This document shows positions 22,678-34,672 of a stretch of 64,000 nt of DNA, piece by piece (the stretch's first letter is position 1; every line of letters starts with the position of its first letter). The DNA comes from Cyanidiococcus yangmingshanensis (Eukaryota; Rhodophyta; Bangiophyceae; Cyanidiales; Cyanidiaceae). The DNA lies in the NCBI GenBank assembly GCA_013995675.1, contig VWRR01000001.1:868001-932000 (forward strand), written 5' to 3'. Both the position numbers and the translations under genes were made by a program. The notes below the pieces were generated by a model that was given only the letters and a program-made list of their open reading frames with translations, did no database searches and was not told the origin of the DNA.

Positions 22678-23416
22678 GCGCCACCAAGGGGCCTTGTGGA
22701 ATCCGTACAGGTTCGATTCATCGGATCCACGATCTCCTCGAGCGGGCGCTGCATGCTGACTCGGAACACATATCGACGGGTTTACCCAGGGCTGTTCGAT
22801 ACCAGCGTTGTTGAAGTTGGACCCGAAAGGCTCAATACAATGAAGGCCGGACCAGTTTGCATTCTCGGCAGTCGCGTCCCGACTCGTTGGGACGACGCGC
22901 ACTTTTTCCTTTCATATAAATCCTATTCAAACTGTGCGAGGAACAAGGAATTTTACGGTGCCATCCAAGTCCGAGCCCGTCTCCGTCAGCGTACTAGGGT
23001 CGGAGCGAGTTGTCTCGATAGGATCTCTCCCATCGATGGCGGGTTATCTGTTCGCTCAGTCCAGGAGGAATGTCCACGGTCATCCTTCCATCGAGTCTGT
23101 CGACGTCGTTCTTCCATGGCTTGAGGCTATGCTCCCATCTCCGCGATCCAAATGGATCGTCACCTAGTGGCATTCTTCATGACTCGTTGACGTGCCCAGT
23201 CGCTTGGAAGCCTTTTTCCTTGATGGGGCGCAAGAGTCGGGGTCTTGGCTACCGCACGGAACACGACACTCACCGCGCGATTTTCATCATTCTTGCAAGT
23301 GTCTTCGGGGAACGACGCAACGAGCCATCAGCAAGATGATGCAGTTGATTGAGCCACTTGGCGAGTTCTGACGCACTTCACTCTCCTAACGAGTGCGGAA
23401 CGCTGATGCGGATCCC
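22678..23416. other. stretch between convergent genes
   Basis: This lies between the 3' ends of the adaptin and GRP170 genes. Plus-strand frames at 22696-23124, 22934-23167 and 23070-23339 overlap in succession but show no known domain. I cannot support a gene here. Confidence 0.35.
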
Positions 23417-26161
23417 CTACAACTCGGTATGATCCATATGTTGTTTTGGTACGGTTGATATCGATACTGACGCGAGCGTTTCCGTTGGTCCGGGCGTAAG
23501 CCTTACCTCATGGCTTCGCTCACTGCTTCTCTCTGCATGCGTCTGGTTCATGGAGAGCAATGCGCTAGCAAAGCGTTCTGAAAGCGACTGCAACTCCTGC
23601 TCTGTTTGATCCACCAAAGCAGCCGACGGATGCGCTTTGAACCGTTCCGAGAGCTCACGAACTTGCTCCAGCAGGGTGTCCAGATCTGATGATCCTTTGC
23701 TTTCTGCTCGGAGTGGATGCGGCTGCTTAGGTTCGTGGCGATGCTGGAGGATCCAGTGCTCGAGCTGCTGCAGGGTTTTCATGCCTTTCTGGTAGGTTTC
23801 TACCCGATGATAGACCGGATTGGTGATGCGCTCAAGTTCTTGCAACCGCTGTTCCAGCCCAGCGACATCCAGTTCTGTGCTGGGTCGCTGATGCATCCAC
23901 AGCTCCGCTTGATGGACCTGCTTCAGTATCTTCTCGCGCTCGCTTTCCCAGCAGAGTCTTCGAGCGAGGGCGCCAGAATGTTCCCGACGCGTCCGAGGCG
24001 CCAAAGTCCTCATGCGCTCGCAACAGCATCGCTTCCACGGCATTCAACAAATGGGCTCGACGTTCTCGCTCGAGATCCTGAGCATCCAGGGTTGCCAGAT
24101 AGAACCCGGATTCGCGCCTACTCGCTTCAGCTCTGGTCCCATACAGACGACTTTCGTGACGGACGCAGTTTTCTTGTTTTTGCTCGGTTCGAAGCAGAGG
24201 CCGGCTCCTTCCGGGTAACGGTGCTTGGGGCTATCGTTTCCTCGGTTGCATTGGTCTCGACCGAGCGCTCTTGCAGAGGCTTGCTTGGGTCGGTCTCGGA
24301 GGTGCCACCAGGAGCATGATCTAGATGTTGGTCACGGCGAACTCCCTCACCGGCGCGCCATATATCAGTTTTCACGGTCCCGTTCCATTGAATCTGAGCA
24401 CTCGCCAACTCAACTTCACCAAGTGCATCCATGCCGAAACGAACCTCCAGATCCATTGGGGATTCGTGGCCTTCTGGCCATCCCTCAAACTTCCAGTGAG
24501 CAACGCGAGAGGCGTTCGTCCAAAAGTCTGTGGTATCGCCGCCCTCGTATAGGTGCAGCTCTGTGTTTGCGCTGACATTCAAGAACTTGATACGACGAGA
24601 CCCATCGAAGCGAGCCATTCGAGCAGAGAGCTCCTCACAATGGTCATGTGGCTGCCGATCTGCAGCACCGCTCGCCGCACAGACCATGAATCCCCGTGGA
24701 TGCACATCATAAATGCCTATTTGACGCACACGAAATAGTGGTGAAAGCGCGGCTGCATAGAAAGCCGCACCCATAATCGCTGCTTCTTCGGCGTTCACGG
24801 TCTTCTGCCAGAGATGGCCTTCCGGCGATGCGTTGGATCTCTTGTTCAACACGCGGCATCCGCGAACCCCCACCTAGCGGTATGAGCGCATCCAGCACTG
24901 TCTTGTTGGCACTCCGTTGATGACTTGAAAGCAACCGCTGGACGCATAGCTGGATCTGCTCAAACAGTCCACTGCACCGCGTCTCAAATTCTGCTCGTGA
25001 GATCAACAGATGGTGCTCTGTGCCGTCGGGGAGCTTCGATGTGGAACAGGGCCTCCTGGTTGGCACTGAGAACCTCCCGCACTCGGTTTGACTCTCGTTC
25101 GAGACGCAACTGGAAACGTCGTTCAGCATCTGCCTGTGACAGCCGCTGTCAACAGCGAACGCTCCCTCAGCCGATCCAAGACGAGATCAGAAAGACAATG
25201 GTCGAAGGCGCGACCTCCAACGCGATCATCCCATGCGTACTCCAGAACCTCAATCGCTTGCACAGGCAAGGGAACGTTTCCAGCTGCCGTGCTCGATTCT
25301 TTCGTCATTTTGTTGGATGTCGTGAAGCGGATCAGCGCTGTTGTGGTCCCCTGAGCACCGACATCGACGAACAGCACCGTCTGCGTACCGTTGATCGCTC
25401 GATCCAGAGCAAACCGAATGGCTGCCGCCAATGGAGTGTGTACGAGTCCACGAACGTTCCAACCGGCGAGGCGAGCCGCTTTGACTAAAGCAGCACGCTG
25501 CGACTGTCGGAACCATACCGGCACGGTAAGGACGGCATCCGAGCCGAAGAGATGCTCGTTGGGGGTGCTCGACAACTGCTCCTCCTCCTCCGGCGACAAG
25601 GTCGCCCGCATGGCAGCATACGCTCGTCGTCTCACCTGTCCGAGAAGCATGCCAACCAGCTCAATATCAGTGAAAACAAGTTCTTGACGTCTACCGAGCT
25701 GTACGATGCAACGGTGGACGAGTCGCTCCCGCTGGCTCCTGGACGAGGCGACCAGAGCCCCTTGACCAGAACAGTTGGTCTGTTCGAATAGCGTTCGAAC
25801 GCCTCGGACCGCATAGTCTGGCCATCTCCCGTACGCAGGAGACATACCAGACTCCCCAAAGCGTCGTTCCAGTAGTCTCTCTGTCACTGGGACGAAGGCG
25901 ATCAATGCCGGCGTTTCTCGTTTGCTCTGCTCGTTGGTGAGTACCTGGATTCCAGGTCAGCGCTTGGCTCGCTGCAAATCGGACGTTTTCTGAGCCGAGA
26001 TCAATTCCAAAGGCAGCGAGCTGGCTGGTCCCTTGGAGACGTGTCGTCGTCGTCGTTGTCGCAGCGATCACTGGACAGAGGGCTGCGAGCCACAGCGCCC
26101 AGAGCGTTAGCGCACCGACGAAGAGATGGAGCCATTGCCGCTGCAGCGCAGTCTTCACCAT
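23417..26161 (-). CDS. HYOU1: GRP170/HYOU1-type ER Hsp70-family chaperone, seven frame segments
   Basis: GRP170 proteins are large ER Hsp70 relatives that act as nucleotide-exchange factors for BiP and as holdases. The ATG at 26161 begins a clear signal peptide (hydrophobic core LHLFVGALTLWALWLAALC). The ATPase domain starts with AAFGIDLGSENVRFA and continues in later frames with QSKRETPALIAFVP, VLFVDVGAQGTTTALIRF, ESNRVREVLSANQEAL, ALIPLGGGSRMPRVEQEIQR and KTVNAEEAAIMGAAFYAAAL. A beta domain and an acidic, linker-rich region follow, and the C-terminal helical part contains AHLLNAVEAMLLRAHEDFG and ESEREKILKQVHQAELWM. Joining these needs six frame changes, near 25950, 25134, 25030, 24820, 24135 and 23970, all in the sense of one extra base. 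Corrected length is about 912 residues against roughly 1000 in animals. No ER-retention signal is seen at the end (HMDHTEL), although DHTEL is close to the HDEL type. Confidence 0.87.
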
Positions 26162-27608
26162 GCCGATCCAGCGCTGTACAATTGCTGCGAACACTAGCAC
26201 GCGAAATCAGTCGTCCTAGGAAAGCCTTCTTCACTGGTCGACGACGCTCAGCTGGCAGTGACCCAGACAGCGCGGGGAATTGTTCGACGAAGCCGTCGCT
26301 GGTCAGGCGTGTCTATGGGCCGAGTTCCCCTAGAACGCTCCGACTCAGAGGCTCTGTTCGACGAGGACCAGCCGCTGACTTGCGCGTCAACTGAATACGC
26401 TTCAATAGGTGGGAAAATCAAAAGTCTTTATTCTTTTTAGGTAGCAGTGGCGGTTTGGATGCTTCTTGGCAACGCAAGAACGGTCGATAGGACCGATTGC
26501 GGCTATGTATCGCATCACAGGTGACCTCTACGATCGCATGATCGACTTTCCTGCGTTTCATTGCTCGCTACCTGCTTCTGTCCATGTCTTGCTAGGTAAA
26601 TGAAAGCGTCGCTGTGCGGAGCAAACCCCTGTTGGTATCGTATGTCGTTGAGGTCGCGGCCATCGAAACATAGTGTGCGCGATACAAAGTCTCAGTCTCG
26701 GCGAAGAGAACGTGTCATCTTGGAATTGAGACGACGAGACGCGCAAGTGTATTCCGCCATGATTGGAAAGTTCTGAAATGCTTCCCAGCAAACAGCTCGT
26801 GAATGATAGTGGTGCTCGTCTTCAGGGATACAGATTCGCGCAAGCCGACCATGAGATCGTCTCTATGCCGCGTCGCCCAGCAGGGCACGCCTCATGCTGG
26901 GTGGACGACCCAGCAGCTGCGACTGCCTCTCGTTCAAATCGATCAAGTCGAACTTTTGCAGCAGAACTTGATTCCGTGCTCTCTTCGTGCCCCTCAGGTT
27001 TGCGTTTGAAGGGACCCGCAGGAAACCCGAAACAAGACAGAAGATGTTCGGGGACACAGTTCGCCTCGCGATATACGGTGCGTCATCCCTGATCATCGCC
27101 TCCTATTGTTGTGCTTCCCTCCAACGGGACATCATTTCACTGGGATGTTTGCGGACTTCTTCGGGAGCTTTCCAGATCCAGTGCCGGATGTGCTTCGAGA
27201 CGACCCTATCGAACGATCGCGCTCCGTTTAGATACCGAATCACAGCGATGAGTATCTTTCGATCATGAAAACTTAAACCATTCAAACTGGAAAAATATTC
27301 CGAACGAGCGAAAATGATATTTGGTTTGGAGATAGGGACCGGCTGCCTGGCTTGCAGTATTCAGAGACGAACTCGTGTCAGATTGAATCGGTTTCGCACG
27401 ATTTGAGTGCATAGCTGCATTGCCTGGACCCATAGGGCATGGCTGAAGACGTCTTCGAGGACTCGCTCGGGTCTCGCCTCTGTTGGGATACTCACTATTT
27501 GGGCAGCAAGCTCGCTTGTGAGCAGCGTTACTCAAGTGCTAATCTATGTTGAAACAGTTAGCTCGTTGTGAGCAACATTGAAAAGTCGACGTTGATCGAA
27601 ACGTCCAG
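26162..27608. other. inter-gene stretch with a protein-like fragment
   Basis: This lies between divergent genes. Most frames look random. On the minus strand at 27103-27285 a frame without ATG reads as a helical, basic segment (for example KAPEEVRKHPSEMMSRWRE). It would join a frame at 27263-27535 by one skipped base. No family was recognised, so it is noted but not called as a gene. Confidence 0.35.
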
Positions 27609-28864
27609 ATGCACAAGTGTTGGCGTGTTCTCCTACAACTCTGCAAAGTTTTGCTCGCGCGATTGTTATTCGGTAGGCGGTTGGAACTATATACGCACGG
27701 GTTTTGGGGCCTGGAGGACCATTTTATAGCGGGGCGAGGGCGTCTGCTGCTGGATCGTCTTGCACCCCCGGTGAACGTTTCCCTGCACGACAGGCTGGCT
27801 GCTTCTTGGTAGAACAACGCTGGGAAACTGGAGTAGGGCAGGAATCGCTCCAGATGAGCGCGTTCTGATTCGTGATCGCGCTCATGATCGACATGAACTT
27901 GTTGTGGAGGGTTATTCACGAGCACCGGGACGCAACTTAACCTCGGAACCCGAACCCGAGGGCAGACGGCTACTCGTTGTGCCCTTTGCCAGGCATCAGC
28001 TCGATGCAGTTGACCGCTGGATACGCTGGAACTTGCCACTCGCGTGCTTTCCGACCGAAGTCGTCCCCGCTTCAGCAAGGACCGTCGTCGCATTCTATAT
28101 CAGCACGACATGGGATGCTGCCGCAAGCGGGCGCCTACTCGAGACCCTGTCCCGCGTCGGTGCTAGCGCATGGGGTTCCTGCCTCGAGCCCGATGTCTAC
28201 TTCATTGAGGCACAGCTCGACGCTCGAGCCGACCGGTACGCTCGGAGTACCTGGGTCTCAGAGCGTGACTCGGCAGGTACAGGAAATATGTTTTACCCGC
28301 TTCTCTTTGCAGCTAGCGCGGCGCTCGACGATGAAAGCAGGCGAACGGTGCCTCTCGAACCGTTTCTAGAGACGTATCAACGCTCGCTGAAGATACAGCG
28401 AGCGTCAATGTCGGCATCATTCTCGATGAACGTCTCGGGCTGGCTTGTGGAAACTTCGAAACTGCCCGGGGCTCGTTATCTCTTCTGGTGTGAGCCCGAC
28501 TGCAATGCAGTGCGCGCCCGTTTCGACGTTGCCTTCCGCCGTATCACCCAGCTCGCGGATGAGCGACGTCTCTGGGTACTTGGTTCACCGCTACGGAGTG
28601 CAAACCAGGATGCGCGTATCTCATGGCGAATACAATATCATGAGGCTGCCGACCGAACCCATCTGAACGGGAATGCTATTTACCGCGTCGGTGATCTGGA
28701 TTTCTGCCGCTGGCTTTGGCGTGTATGGCGAAGACACGGAGCCGCTGCTTTCGATGTGGCTATGGATCGACAACTGCACTTCCAATACAGACGGCTTCTG
28801 GGAAAGAGCAAACATCCTGAGTCGTTTTGCCCAGACGGACTGGATCCACAACATGGGAAACTGA
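27609..28864 (+). CDS. conserved unknown protein, possible type II membrane glycosyltransferase
   Basis: The central frame opens at 27904 with a GTG and reads LLVVPFARHQLDAVDRWIRW, RYLFWCEPDCNAVRARFD, RLWVLGSPLRS and HLNGNAIYRVGDLDF. This order of motifs resembles nucleotide-sugar-dependent transferases of algae and fungi, but I cannot name the family and see no certain DxD. Upstream, in the previous frame, an ATG at 27609 begins a short basic stretch with a hydrophobic segment (VLLQLCKVLLARLLF) that would serve as a type II membrane anchor. Downstream, the frame after one skipped base near 28768 ends NILSRFAQTDWIHNMGN, a more family-like ending than the uncorrected tail to 28935. With both changes the product is about 417 residues. 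The substrate is unknown. Confidence 0.6.
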
Positions 28865-30381
28865 GCCGTATGAATGGCGAACGATTCGACGTCATCATAG
28901 GAGTTGCTTTTTCGTGCACGGCAAGTACGTCTTGAATATGAGTGCGGTTTGAGCATGCGCTGTAGCAGACCCTCTTGAGAAAGATTTGAACCGCTGACTT
29001 TCAAAACAACGTGAACGTCATCGACCTTCCATTCGAGTCTTCATGCGCTACGATCGCCGGACCCGGGACCGAGCACCGTCGGATGCACCGACCAAAGCGC
29101 CCTGCAGAAACTCTTTTCGAACACATTCAGGCGATGCTGGACGGGATCATCGAGTGTGTCGAATGGATCTCATCTGAAGCATCTTGATGCAACAACGACT
29201 TGTATTCCATTCAAGCGGAGCAGCAAGGGCATCAGCTCGCGCGAAACCATCCGTGATTAGCAGTAGGATTTTACCAAAGCCGAGCCGCTTGCCTTTTCGG
29301 ATACAGTCTGGCGCCTTGTCCGTCTCTCGCCGATATCCAAGCTTGCTGAGCATGAAGGTGCTCTGCGAGCATTTCGTCACAGGCCTGCTCACTCGTCTGT
29401 TCTCCTCCGCGGCTACAGACGGATTTGCGTATTGGTGGCAATTCTATGACTTCGACGGTGTCGTCACGCTGCAGTTCAGCGTGCGAACGCCTTTTGGACA
29501 CAGCTCGTGGTTTCCAACCATGCTCCAGACTCGACACACCCTATAAGTAAAGCTCCTGCTGGGATGCGTGTTTCTCACCCTGTCTCAGAGACTGCATCCG
29601 GCGTCATATTCTATGAACTTGTGCGTAAGAACTTGAGCAATTCAAGAAAATCGAGACCGAGCCACTCCTAACTATGATTTCCATCGCACCTGCTGACGAT
29701 TCGACAAATCGATACCATCACGTATCGATGCGCAGCCGTAGGCAAGGCGGGTCCATGCGCTGCACCAATCGCCCCGGAGCACAATTGACCTATCTGTCGA
29801 TACTCATCCCTGCTGAACATCTTTTGGAGGTGTTCGAGGTACCCATCAGCCACCAGGTGCATCAAAGGAGGCTTCGTCTAACCAAGAGCCTGCGCTCACA
29901 TTCATTCAACTATCTGCATGACACGCAATCCCTTCTCTGGCAACCACGCCAGGATCGCAGACCGCCTCCGACGGCGTTGCCGCCATCGGGTCGCCATCGG
30001 GTCGCCATCGGGTCGCCGGGCAGGTACGCCCGATGCGCGCGCGCCCCGCCAAACAGATCCGTCGAAAAGACAAGGGGGCCGCTGCGTTCCCGGTGCGCGC
30101 GCTCCCCGCCAGAGACAGCGTGTCGCTGTGTCCGTTGCAACGGATGCGCGGTGCGCCTCGTCCCATTCGCAACAGAGCACGGACGGCGGGCCGTCGGCCA
30201 CAGGCGCTCTGGCTGGACGGGCACACGCCTCGCGGATGACGGACGCCACCGATCGGCCAAGCGGCAATCTCCGGGCTGTCATCGCGGACGCGCGTCTTGC
30301 AAGCCGACGCCAGCGGACGCTGTGGTGCAGCCACTCGAAACGAGTGCGTCATTGAGTTTCGTCAAGCGACGCTAGGAGATC
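28865..30381. other. inter-gene stretch with a GC-rich island
   Basis: The stretch separates two plus-strand genes. On the minus strand, two overlapping frames at 29147-29537 look mildly protein-like but lack an ATG. From about 29920 to 30330 the DNA is strongly GC-rich and open in several frames on both strands; I read this as composition, not as genes. Confidence 0.4.
29981..30020. repeat. short tandem repeat, 11-bp unit
   Basis: Roughly three and a half copies of CGCCATCGGGT follow one another inside the GC-rich island upstream of the ATP-grasp gene. Two looser related blocks, each ending in CCCCGCCA, lie near 30035-30050 and 30095-30112. Confidence 0.7.
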
Positions 30382-32134
30382 ATGAGCTCGTTTACCGAGT
30401 CACTTGCACAGCGATATGATCAGGTGGGAAGCGCTGGGGAAAATGTGGACTTTTTGTTGAATAAACGGAAACTTCCATCAACGGCGATTGAGCGCGTGCC
30501 CAACGTGGTGGAGCTCGAGGGCATGCTCAGCAGTAGCGCTGGCACGCCGAATAGTGCTCGCTTAGGACGGGTGATGGATCAGAGTCAGGAACTAGCTCGT
30601 TCGTTGAGATCTGCGAACTTTATAGCCACTAGTGCAGTCCTTGCCAAGACGAGTGGTGAATCGTTCTCCCCGTCTCTGCTGAGCCGTTTGAAGCTAGGCA
30701 AGAGCACATCGAGTCCATTCGACTTTTCAGCCTGTATTCAGCAGCTTTCCGCATATCAAACCGCAGGCATTGGAGAAGGATACGCCCGAAACGCAGGCGG
30801 CTCGTCGAAAGTTGCTTCGCGGCTCCCAGGTGCTCATTTTCCAGGCGGGCTACAGCGGTAAGCGGTTTATTTTTGAGCACCTGAAGGAGCTGGGGGTCAA
30901 GCTGACGATTCTCGACGGCCCGGATAGCTGGGCAAAGTGTCTCCTCGATGATGAGGTTATTGAATCATACATTGAGTTGGACTTCACTGACTACAACACG
31001 TTGTTCGAGCGGGCGATCGATGCAATCCTTGACTCGGGGATCACCTTCGATGCCGTCGCCACCTTCTACGAGGACGCCGTCGCGATTGTATCCCGCATCG
31101 CGGAGACGCTCAACTTGCCAGGAAATCCGAGTTCAGCTTGTCAGGCTGCTCGTAACAAGTATGTTACGCGGGAGATCATGCGTCAGCGGGGTCTGCCGAC
31201 GCCCAAATGTTATCACATCATGGACTTTGCTGATCTTGAGCCAGCTGGTCAACATGTCGGTTTCCCGGCGATTCTGAAGCCTGCTTTTGGTGCTGCCTCG
31301 ATGGGCGTTCATAAGGTGTGCAGTGTCCAGGAACTAGTGGATACTTTTCGGGCAGTTCGGGCGACCATGGATGTACATGCAGACACGATTTGGTCGCAGG
31401 GCACGGATCTACTGTTGGAAGAATTCTACGATGGCGACGAGTTTGATATTGATGCACTCATGTCGAAAGGTGAGGTTGTGTATGTGTCGCTCTCGGATAA
31501 CTGGGCATGCTGGGAGCCATGGTTTCAGGAGACCGGCATGAATATTCCCTCACTGTACCCGGTCGAAAAACAAGAGGAATTGATACGGTTCGGATCGGAG
31601 GCACTGCATGCGCTCGGGTTCACGGATGGAGCGTTCCACGTCGAGGTCAAGTACACCTCGAGAGGTCCGCGATTAATTGAAGTGAACGCACGTATGGGCG
31701 GTATGTGTGTTCGAGATGCGAACTTGCGGACGTGGGGTGTTGATTTAGTCGAGGAACACATAATGACAGCGCTTGGTATCCCGATTCGGCCTCGAAAGCC
31801 ACCCAAGCCATTGGTGTGTTTCGCACAGGCCGCCGTGAATGCCCCCTACTCCGGTGTTGTCGAATCGGGTGACTGGCTCGAGGGTCTCAACAAGTACGCT
31901 CACTGTAAGTTGAAGCGCTATCTTGTGGCGGCTGGAGCGAAAGTGATCGGCCCAGAGGATGGTATGCCCGATTGGGTGGCAGAGGTTATATTCGAAGGCC
32001 CTGATGTGGCGGAGCTGTTGGAGGAGATGCGTGAGGCAGTGTGTGGTCTGCCGGTGCCCATTCGACCGTGCCGTGAGGAGGCGCGGCGTGGGTGGTTCTT
32101 TCCCGATTTCGCTTACCCTTTTACGCGACCTTAA
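30382..32134 (+). CDS. ATP-grasp ligase, carnosine-synthase-like
   Basis: ATP-grasp ligases join a carboxylate to an amine or thiol via an acyl phosphate. The catalytic frame (from about 30770) starts with a nucleotide-fold segment SQVLIFQAGYSGKRFIFEHL. It then shows the ATP-grasp core: FPAILKPAFGAASMGVHKV (lysine and glycine-rich loop), LLLEEFYDGDEFDIDALMS, and the metal-binding ending LIEVNARMGGMCVRD with the conserved E and N. The order and the GYSGKRFIFE start resemble vertebrate carnosine synthase CARNS1, but the real substrates in an alga are unknown. The ATG at 30382 lies in the preceding frame and opens a 130-residue extension rich in S, L and A; joining it needs one skipped base near 30765, in ACC-GCA-g-GCA. 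Translation could instead begin inside the catalytic frame. Corrected length is about 583 residues. Confidence 0.82.
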
Positions 32135-33340
32135 CCACCACACAAGATAGCGATTTATCAAAACCTTAGATGCGCTCGTTGCATGACGCTAATGCTACGA
32201 CGAGTCCTCAAGGTTTTAGGCGCGCGTCCAGGAAATATAGCTTGGTATAATCAGAAATGCGCGGTTTTGAGGTCAGAGCGGGTACGGACCCGTCGCGCCC
32301 AGACCTGAAACTCGTCGTGAGTAGTCTCGTTCGCTGGAGCAGTCTTCGTGCACAACTGAATTGGTGCGTTCCGTAACGCACGCTGCTGTTTCGATGGCGG
32401 GACCTGAGGCGCCTCGTTTAGGACCAAATTCGAACCGCAAGACTGGACTCGAGCTCGATCTATCTAGAGCGCACAGCACTGCCTCTTGATTCGAGATGAT
32501 GCTCCTGGGCTGCAGCCTCTGCCCTGAACGCCCATGGACGAGGTCTCGAACGATATGGCCCACAGATGGTCGCTAGACATGGGGTTTGTGCATCGAGCGT
32601 CCAAGCGAGGCGATTCTCTTTGGCTTGAAGCCGGACGGCGCGACACAAATACTGGCGTTCGTCGGCGGGCCGCACCCGAACGAACTCGGACAGAGTGTGC
32701 TTGCCTCTCGCTCGATGGGCCATAGAGTGCGCACATCCAGACAAGCCGCGCGTGAGTAGGTTCCCCGGTTCAGAAGAGCCCAGCGTGCTGGCCTCGTTCA
32801 GGATCTATGTGTTTACTCGTTCGTGTTGATAGATGTGTACTCGCTTATTCAGTCAGAAATCGATTTGATCAACAATTAGGAAAGGAGGATGGGATTTGCA
32901 TCGGATGGGATTATTGTGCCGACACGTAAAGCTGTGTAAAGAATCTTCCATGAAGCACGTTGAAGATTGTAGCCCCAGCGCCGTATCTGTGCGAACGCGA
33001 GCCCATCCGCGTCGATGTTATTGGCACAGTCGAGTCTGCGGATTCGGGTTTGCAGCGCGTGCAAACTCGGCAAAGTTGGCGCAAACTTCATCCGGAGCGT
33101 GCGTTGAGGCGAGGGTGATCCCCCACAGAGACCAACGCCATCGTATTCTGCGGGAACGGGCGAGACGCCAGCCTGTTGCGAGAGCAAAACAGGGCTTCGA
33201 CAAAGAGCGCAGGAACACATGATGCCAGTCCGTGCCTGTTGCTTCATGCTGGGGTTCTTGTCCGCGACGTTTTCCATCAACTTTTGCAACGACACATGAG
33301 TCATTCGACAATCTTTAACCTGCTTTACAAGTTTGGCAGT
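32135..33340. other. stretch between convergent genes
   Basis: This is 1.2 kb between the 3' ends of the ATP-grasp gene and the minus-strand gene that follows. Frames up to 142 codons, such as minus strand 32876-33304, show no known domain. Nothing else was recognised. Confidence 0.4.
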
Positions 33341-34416
33341 TTACAAGGCTGCGTTTTGTTGTGTGTCACGAGTTGGCCGCGTAAACGCTGTTCGCTCGCC
33401 AGGTGACGCCATCTGGTAACCCTTCGCAGCAAGCGCCTCGTTACGGCACTTCAGCGCTGGTGCACTTGTACTGTGATGCCGCAAGGCAGCTTCCGACGAC
33501 TCGAGCGCCCGATCAAACTGGGCATCCAAAAGGCAGATTCGACTCAATACCACCAAAGCGGCTGCACAGAGTCGATGCAACACTGCGGCTCGGTCTGTAG
33601 ATCCGACCGGTACCATATCGTCTCCAGCGAGCACTTCGTTATCGACGAGGTGGCGTTCAAGCGTGGCTACAACCTGTTCCTCCATTGGGCGCAACGATTC
33701 CAGTGACGGCTGCGTGAGCGCCGGCTGTCTCGCCAGTAAACGTTCTTGGATCGCACCAAGCTTGTCGACGACTTGTTCAGTGTTGTTCCAGGGCTTCGAT
33801 CAAGTCCGGGTATGGAAACGCCGGTGTTTTTCGCTCTTGCTGCTCAAAAATTTCTCGAATTGCTGCCAGTAGTTGGCGAATGCCTCGTACTCTTCGAAGG
33901 AGTCTCGGGACTGCACAAGGACGCCGACCAGGCTGCCGAGGTGCTGAGGCTCGTGCCGACAACCCCGGCGCAAACACAAGCGCTGTTCGGACCAGCGCCG
34001 CAAGCTCCGAGGCAACTACAAGCCTCCTACTTGCCAGTCCTTTCTGAACCGCCCCCCAGAGCGCGTGCAAAAGCAGCGCATAGTCTAAAGTCCTTCGCGA
34101 GCCCTGAGCAACGCAGGTCCGATGTTGGCAGACGCGCAGGATCACGGTCCTTTGCTTCTAAGTGAGTGCGAGCGCTTCCCAACAGCTTCCGACAGCGCTT
34201 TTGATCAAGGTCTCTCTGTCGACGTCCAACAAAGCCGATATATGGGTCTAAAGGTGGAAACTGGCAACACCAGCCCAGCGCTCGCGTCACCATGACCGGA
34301 AACGGCAGGGAAAAATGGACGCGCTTCGGAGGTGCACAACACGCCCGCAAGCTTTCCGCCGGACGGCTGGTCGTGGCATCTACGCAGTGCGTATCGTTGA
34401 CCTCACTCGACAGCAT
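33341..34416 (-). CDS. unrecognised TPR-like protein, three frame segments
   Basis: Three successive minus-strand frames read as one protein. The first, from the ATG at 34416, includes FPPLDPYIGFVGRRQRDLDQ. The second holds Leu/Ala-rich helices and ends QERKTPAFPYPDLIEALEQ. The third contains RLCAAALVVLSRICLLDAQF and a typical TPR-like helix pair (FDRALESSEAALRHHSTSAP). Each junction needs one skipped base; the second is at CAA-c-ACT near 33784 and the first lies near 34100. The corrected product is about 357 residues. The helix pair near the C terminus suggests a tetratricopeptide protein, so a role in a multi-protein complex is likely, but the family is unknown. The first segment is the least certain. 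Confidence 0.45.
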
Positions 34417-34672
34417 AGGTTCAGGGAGGAGGTGATTGTGTGAGCGCGCTCAGACAGCTTTTTTCGTTCACAACTGCTTCTCTGATTGATCACGCTCCAT
34501 TGCAGCGACTACCTGGTTGCCCGACGACGAACGCTTGGGTCGGCAACCTCGTTGCGCTGGTGCCAAACAGACGCTGCGTTGCCCATCAACCTCGAAGACG
34601 TGAAGTTAAACAGGATCATCTACCGAAACGAACGCCGAACCGACTGTTTCCTCTAGATAAAGAATTGGTGCA

